This document shows, piece by piece, positions 61,646-64,000 of a stretch of DNA of 64,000 bases. Where the stretch lies: positions 1 to 64,000 of the forward strand of contig JBOEFW010000042.1 in NCBI GenBank assembly GCA_050633105.1, read 5' to 3'. The stretch's first letter is position 1, and every line of letters starts with the position of its first letter. Source of the DNA: Aureispira sp050633105. GTDB taxonomy: Bacteria; Bacteroidota; Bacteroidia; Chitinophagales; Saprospiraceae. Made by a program: the position numbers and the translations under genes. The notes beneath the pieces were generated by a model. That model made no database searches, was not told the origin of the DNA, and saw nothing but the letters and a program-made list of their open reading frames with translations.

Positions 61646-62299
61646 CTAAAACCTAACTTCACAGTTGGGCAAGCTCTGTTGGATTCTATCTTGTTCTTCG
61701 TCAGAAACAATATTATAATCATCATCCATATTGTCTTCTATATCCAAATGAACTAAACTGGTCATTTTGTGGATTGTAGCAGGCAATTTAAGTAGTGGAT
61801 TACGGGTTAGATAAAGTTCTTCAAGAGCTTTCAAATCACCAATACTATCAGGTAATTTGTTGATTTTATTATCACTCAGATAGAGTGCCTCTAAGCTTTG
61901 TAAGGCTCCTATTTGTTCATTTAATTGAATAAGATTATTATAAGTTAATGCTAAGGATCTTACATTCTTTAGAGTCGCTATACTATCAGGAAGGCTAGAT
62001 AATTTATTATTAGACAGGTTAATAGTAATAAGCCCTCTCATTAGATAAAAGATATTTTCTGGTAATTTTTCCAGCTTTTTATCCGTTATATCTAAGTATT
62101 CAACAACTACGATATAATGGATCATCTCTTCTACGGAAGCTTCTTCATCTACTCCACGTCCAAATTGTTGTAACCATTGGTTTAACTCCAAATAGGGTTG
62201 TATGATTGTATCTAAAACGCCTTGTTCTTTTGCCAAAGAAAGTGCTTTTTCGATATTGGCTTCTATTCCTGATTCCAACAATGTTTTTAGTTCATTCAT
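61646..62299 (-). CDS. leucine-rich repeat protein inside the paa operon
   Basis: A 217-residue cytoplasmic protein. An N-terminal helical part (1-75) precedes about five LRR units of the bacterial LPxxIxxLxxLxxLxLxxNxL type: LSNNKLSSLPDSIATLKNVR, ALYLSDNKINKLPDSIGDL, ELYLTRNPLLKLPATIHKM. Such proteins mediate protein-protein contacts. It is inserted between paaB (16 bases upstream) and paaC (37 bases downstream). I know of no role for an LRR protein in phenylacetate breakdown, so this may be a resident passenger. Confidence 0.8.
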   Translation of the reverse strand: MNELKTLLESGIEANIEKALSLAKEQGVLDTIIQPYLELNQWLQQFGRGVDEEASVEEMIHYIVVVEYLDITDKKLEKLPENIFYLMRGLITINLSNNKLSSLPDSIATLKNVRSLALTYNNLIQLNEQIGALQSLEALYLSDNKINKLPDSIGDLKALEELYLTRNPLLKLPATIHKMTSLVHLDIEDNMDDDYNIVSDEEQDRIQQSLPNCEVRF

Positions 62300-62315
62300 C
62301 GCCTATCTTGTTTAT

Positions 62316-62600
62316 TTACATGTGCCCAATCTCATCTGGAATATCATAGAAAGTCGGATGACGATAAGGTTTTGTTTTTGCGGCCTCAAACATGTCTCCT
62401 TCCTCTGGTGCAGAAGCTGTAATATGCTTGGATTCTACGACCCAAATACTTACCCCCTCTTGACGACGGGTGTAAACATCTCGTGCGTTTTCAATCGCCA
62501 TTGCTTCATCTGTCGCATGTAAACTTCCTGCGTGTTTGTGATGCAATCCAGCTTTACTTCTTATAAAAACTTCCCAAAGTGGCCAGCCTTTTTTAGACAT
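62316..62600 (-). CDS. paaB: phenylacetyl-CoA epoxidase subunit PaaB
   Basis: A 94-residue subunit of the epoxidase that forms a small alpha/beta plug in the complex. WPLWEVFIRSKAGLHHKHAGSLHATDEAMA and DVYTRRQEGVSIWVVESKHI are diagnostic of PaaB. It lies between the TPR pseudogene and the LRR gene. Confidence 0.93.
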   Translation of the reverse strand: MSKKGWPLWEVFIRSKAGLHHKHAGSLHATDEAMAIENARDVYTRRQEGVSIWVVESKHITASAPEEGDMFEAAKTKPYRHPTFYDIPDEIGHM

Positions 62601-62652
62601 AACAATATGTTTTTAGTTATTTTATTATAATTGTTTAAAACAAAAATCGCAG

Positions 62653-63891
62653 CTATGCTAGCTGATCGACCAATCCTTTTATCTGCTCTTTTACTTCTTT
62701 TGCTATTTTTTCTTCTTGCAAGATTCGATAGCCTATTTTTAAAGCTTGTTCTTCATTCCCAAGTGCATGGTAACAGGTAAACAAATGTATCCAATGTTTA
62801 TTGTTATTAGGTGCGTTCGCTCCATAACTATCAAAAGCAATAATAGCAGTGGCATAATCTTTTAAGCCTTCTAAGCTAATCCCTTTTTGATAAGTTACAT
62901 CTATTACTCAATAGTCTTTCTCAATTAAATCATTAGCGATCTCCAATGCTTCTGAAAAATAGCCATATTCATTCATCGCCTTCAACTGATCCTCTAAGAT
63001 ATAGTTTTTATTTCCGACCTGCTTATAAGCCCATTCATACTCGGCTAAACAAGCCGCTTTATTCTCTTCTTCTTGATACAAAGCAGCAACAAAGTAGTAT
63101 GCGCTTTCTTGCGTTGGTCGAATCTCTTGGGCAATTTTAGCAGTAGCTCTAGCCTTATCATAATCTCCTAACTTATGATAGGTTTCTGCAAAATCTAGAT
63201 ACATGTAATACCTCTTATGGATATCTTTTTCAGGAATTTGTTCTATTTTTTCTTGAAAAAAGGCAATGGCTCGGTCATATTGCCCTGTACTAACATAAAC
63301 AGAGAATCTATTCTTTATTACGGTTGCTTCTTCTTTATAAGGATGTTTCTTTTTATCTCGATAATCTAGTACATAGTAACTACGAACTGCTTTTGTTACT
63401 TTAGGGTTATCGACTAAAGGTTCCAAAGATTTTAAGACTTCATAGTAAGTTCCCCCATATTCATCATCAATATTCTTGTTTTGTTTCTTGGTGTTTTTGA
63501 TAAGAGCCGTTCCCATATCTATCACCAATGCTTCTTCCCAATGGTATATAGCCGCGCCTATTTCTATCAAAGACATGCATTTGCTCATGTAGTACTCTGG
63601 ATAAACAAAGCCCTTCATAGCCTCTACAATTTCCTTTTGAAGAAGGATAGATTTAGCAGGGTAAGCCTTCAAACAAGACTCTAAAATATTAAAAAGCATG
63701 ACGTCTAGCCCCTCAGAAATATTTAATCTTGTCTTGATATAATTTAACAGAGCATTTATTGCTGTTGGACGCCATTTCAAATAATCCTTTTTATAGATTT
63801 TTACTTCTGCTAAATCCGCCAACAATTGATCTATTTCTGCTTCTGTAAGTCCTTTCTCTTGAAGTTTCCCCTCTATTGATTTTCCTCTCAT
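62653..63891 (-). pseudogene. TPR protein gene with an in-frame TGA, inside the paa operon
   Basis: The ATG at 63891 opens a frame of 327 residues ending in EIANDLIEKDY and a TGA at 62908-62910. The same frame stays open beyond it for another 84 codons, to a TAG at 62653, with clear TPR text (LKDYATAIIAFDSYG, HWIHLFTCYHALGNEEQALKIGYRIL). So a 412-codon gene is cut by one nonsense codon at position 328. The N-terminal part has TPR units such as DYDKARATAKIAQEIRPTQESAYYFVAALYQ. The gene starts directly after the paaA stop (TAA-ATG). It could be a pseudogene, a sequencing error or a case of read-through. Confidence 0.75.
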
Positions 63892-64000
63892 TTAGTTCGT
63901 TGCTCTTTTTGCGGCACGCTTTTCAGCATGCGCCATTGCTGCTTCACGAACCCATTCGCCTTCATTGTACGCTTTGTTTCGTGCTTTTAGACGTTGCGCA
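63892..64000 (-). CDS. paaA: phenylacetyl-CoA epoxidase catalytic subunit PaaA, C-terminal end (partial)
   Basis: The reverse strand is open from the window edge to the TAA at 63892-63894, giving 35 residues. NEGEWVREAAMAHAEKRAA is the usual PaaA C-terminus, and paaB and paaC follow. PaaA carries the di-iron site; that part is outside the window. The gene should extend beyond base 64000. Confidence 0.75.
   Translation of the reverse strand, partial: AQRLKARNKAYNEGEWVREAAMAHAEKRAAKRATN

Noticed and set aside
1..64000. CRISPR array, rRNA or tRNA genes, phage genes
   Set aside because: No regularly spaced repeats, no cloverleaf with a TTCGA arm, no rRNA-like stretch and no phage structural gene were seen.

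Overview
The window is a chromosomal stretch of a low-GC member of the Bacteroidota, most likely a marine gliding bacterium of the Saprospiria (Aureispira-like). The clues are a TonB receptor paired with a DUF4249 lipoprotein, a GldM (type IX secretion) C-terminal domain, a bacillithiol YtxJ protein, the prokaryotic HU-CCDC81/SPOR protein, A-rich start regions without Shine-Dalgarno motifs, and repeated matches to the Bacteroidota -7 promoter element TAnnTTTG. The genus is inference. No rRNA, tRNA, CRISPR array or intact insertion sequence was seen. Three runs of N (27829-27830, 28568-28650, 54584-54585) mark assembly gaps; the last two lie inside copies of the same inverted-repeat element.

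Layout. 1-3.1 kb: a partial gene end, a perfect hairpin, bioA and a fatty-acid desaturase. 3.4-8 kb: six tandem paralogues of a small secreted or membrane protein with a basic middle segment and a DUF4190-like membrane tail, plus a decayed seventh copy. 8.3-13.5 kb: a lipoprotein, then a TonB receptor/DUF4249 pair. 13.7-23.8 kb: ychF, a thioredoxin-like protein, a MATE exporter, an envelope pair that includes a VWA-like protein, a HU-SPOR protein, aroK and a MarR regulator. 24-36 kb: a carotenoid-type FAD oxidoreductase, an alpha/beta hydrolase, a conserved protein interrupted by NN, two glycan-type membrane genes, a large FAD/Fe-S dehydrogenase and an isochorismatase-like hydrolase divergent from an AraC regulator. 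37-49 kb: housekeeping genes (RNase H, rimM, metG, bioB, glycosyltransferases). Directly downstream of metG lies a secreted protein whose C-terminal domain resembles the MetG tRNA-binding domain.

49.9-54.5 kb is one dense minus-strand cluster: a signal-peptide GldM-like protein followed by eight ~130-residue membrane proteins from two alternating families. I cannot assign this arrangement to a known system. 56.3-59.0 kb encodes an 893-residue fusion of an N6-DNA-methylase-like domain with an altered catalytic motif IV, an HsdS-like region and a histidine-kinase-like dimerisation/ATPase module. There is no restriction subunit nearby. It is the best candidate here for an undescribed DNA-recognition signalling or defence protein.

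The right end (60.8-64 kb) is a phenylacetyl-CoA epoxidase operon (paaA-paaB-paaC, minus strand) interrupted by a TPR gene carrying an in-frame TGA and by a leucine-rich-repeat gene. Biotin genes bioA and bioB are 46 kb apart, so biotin synthesis is not clustered. Tandem expansion of small membrane proteins is the dominant theme of the window.
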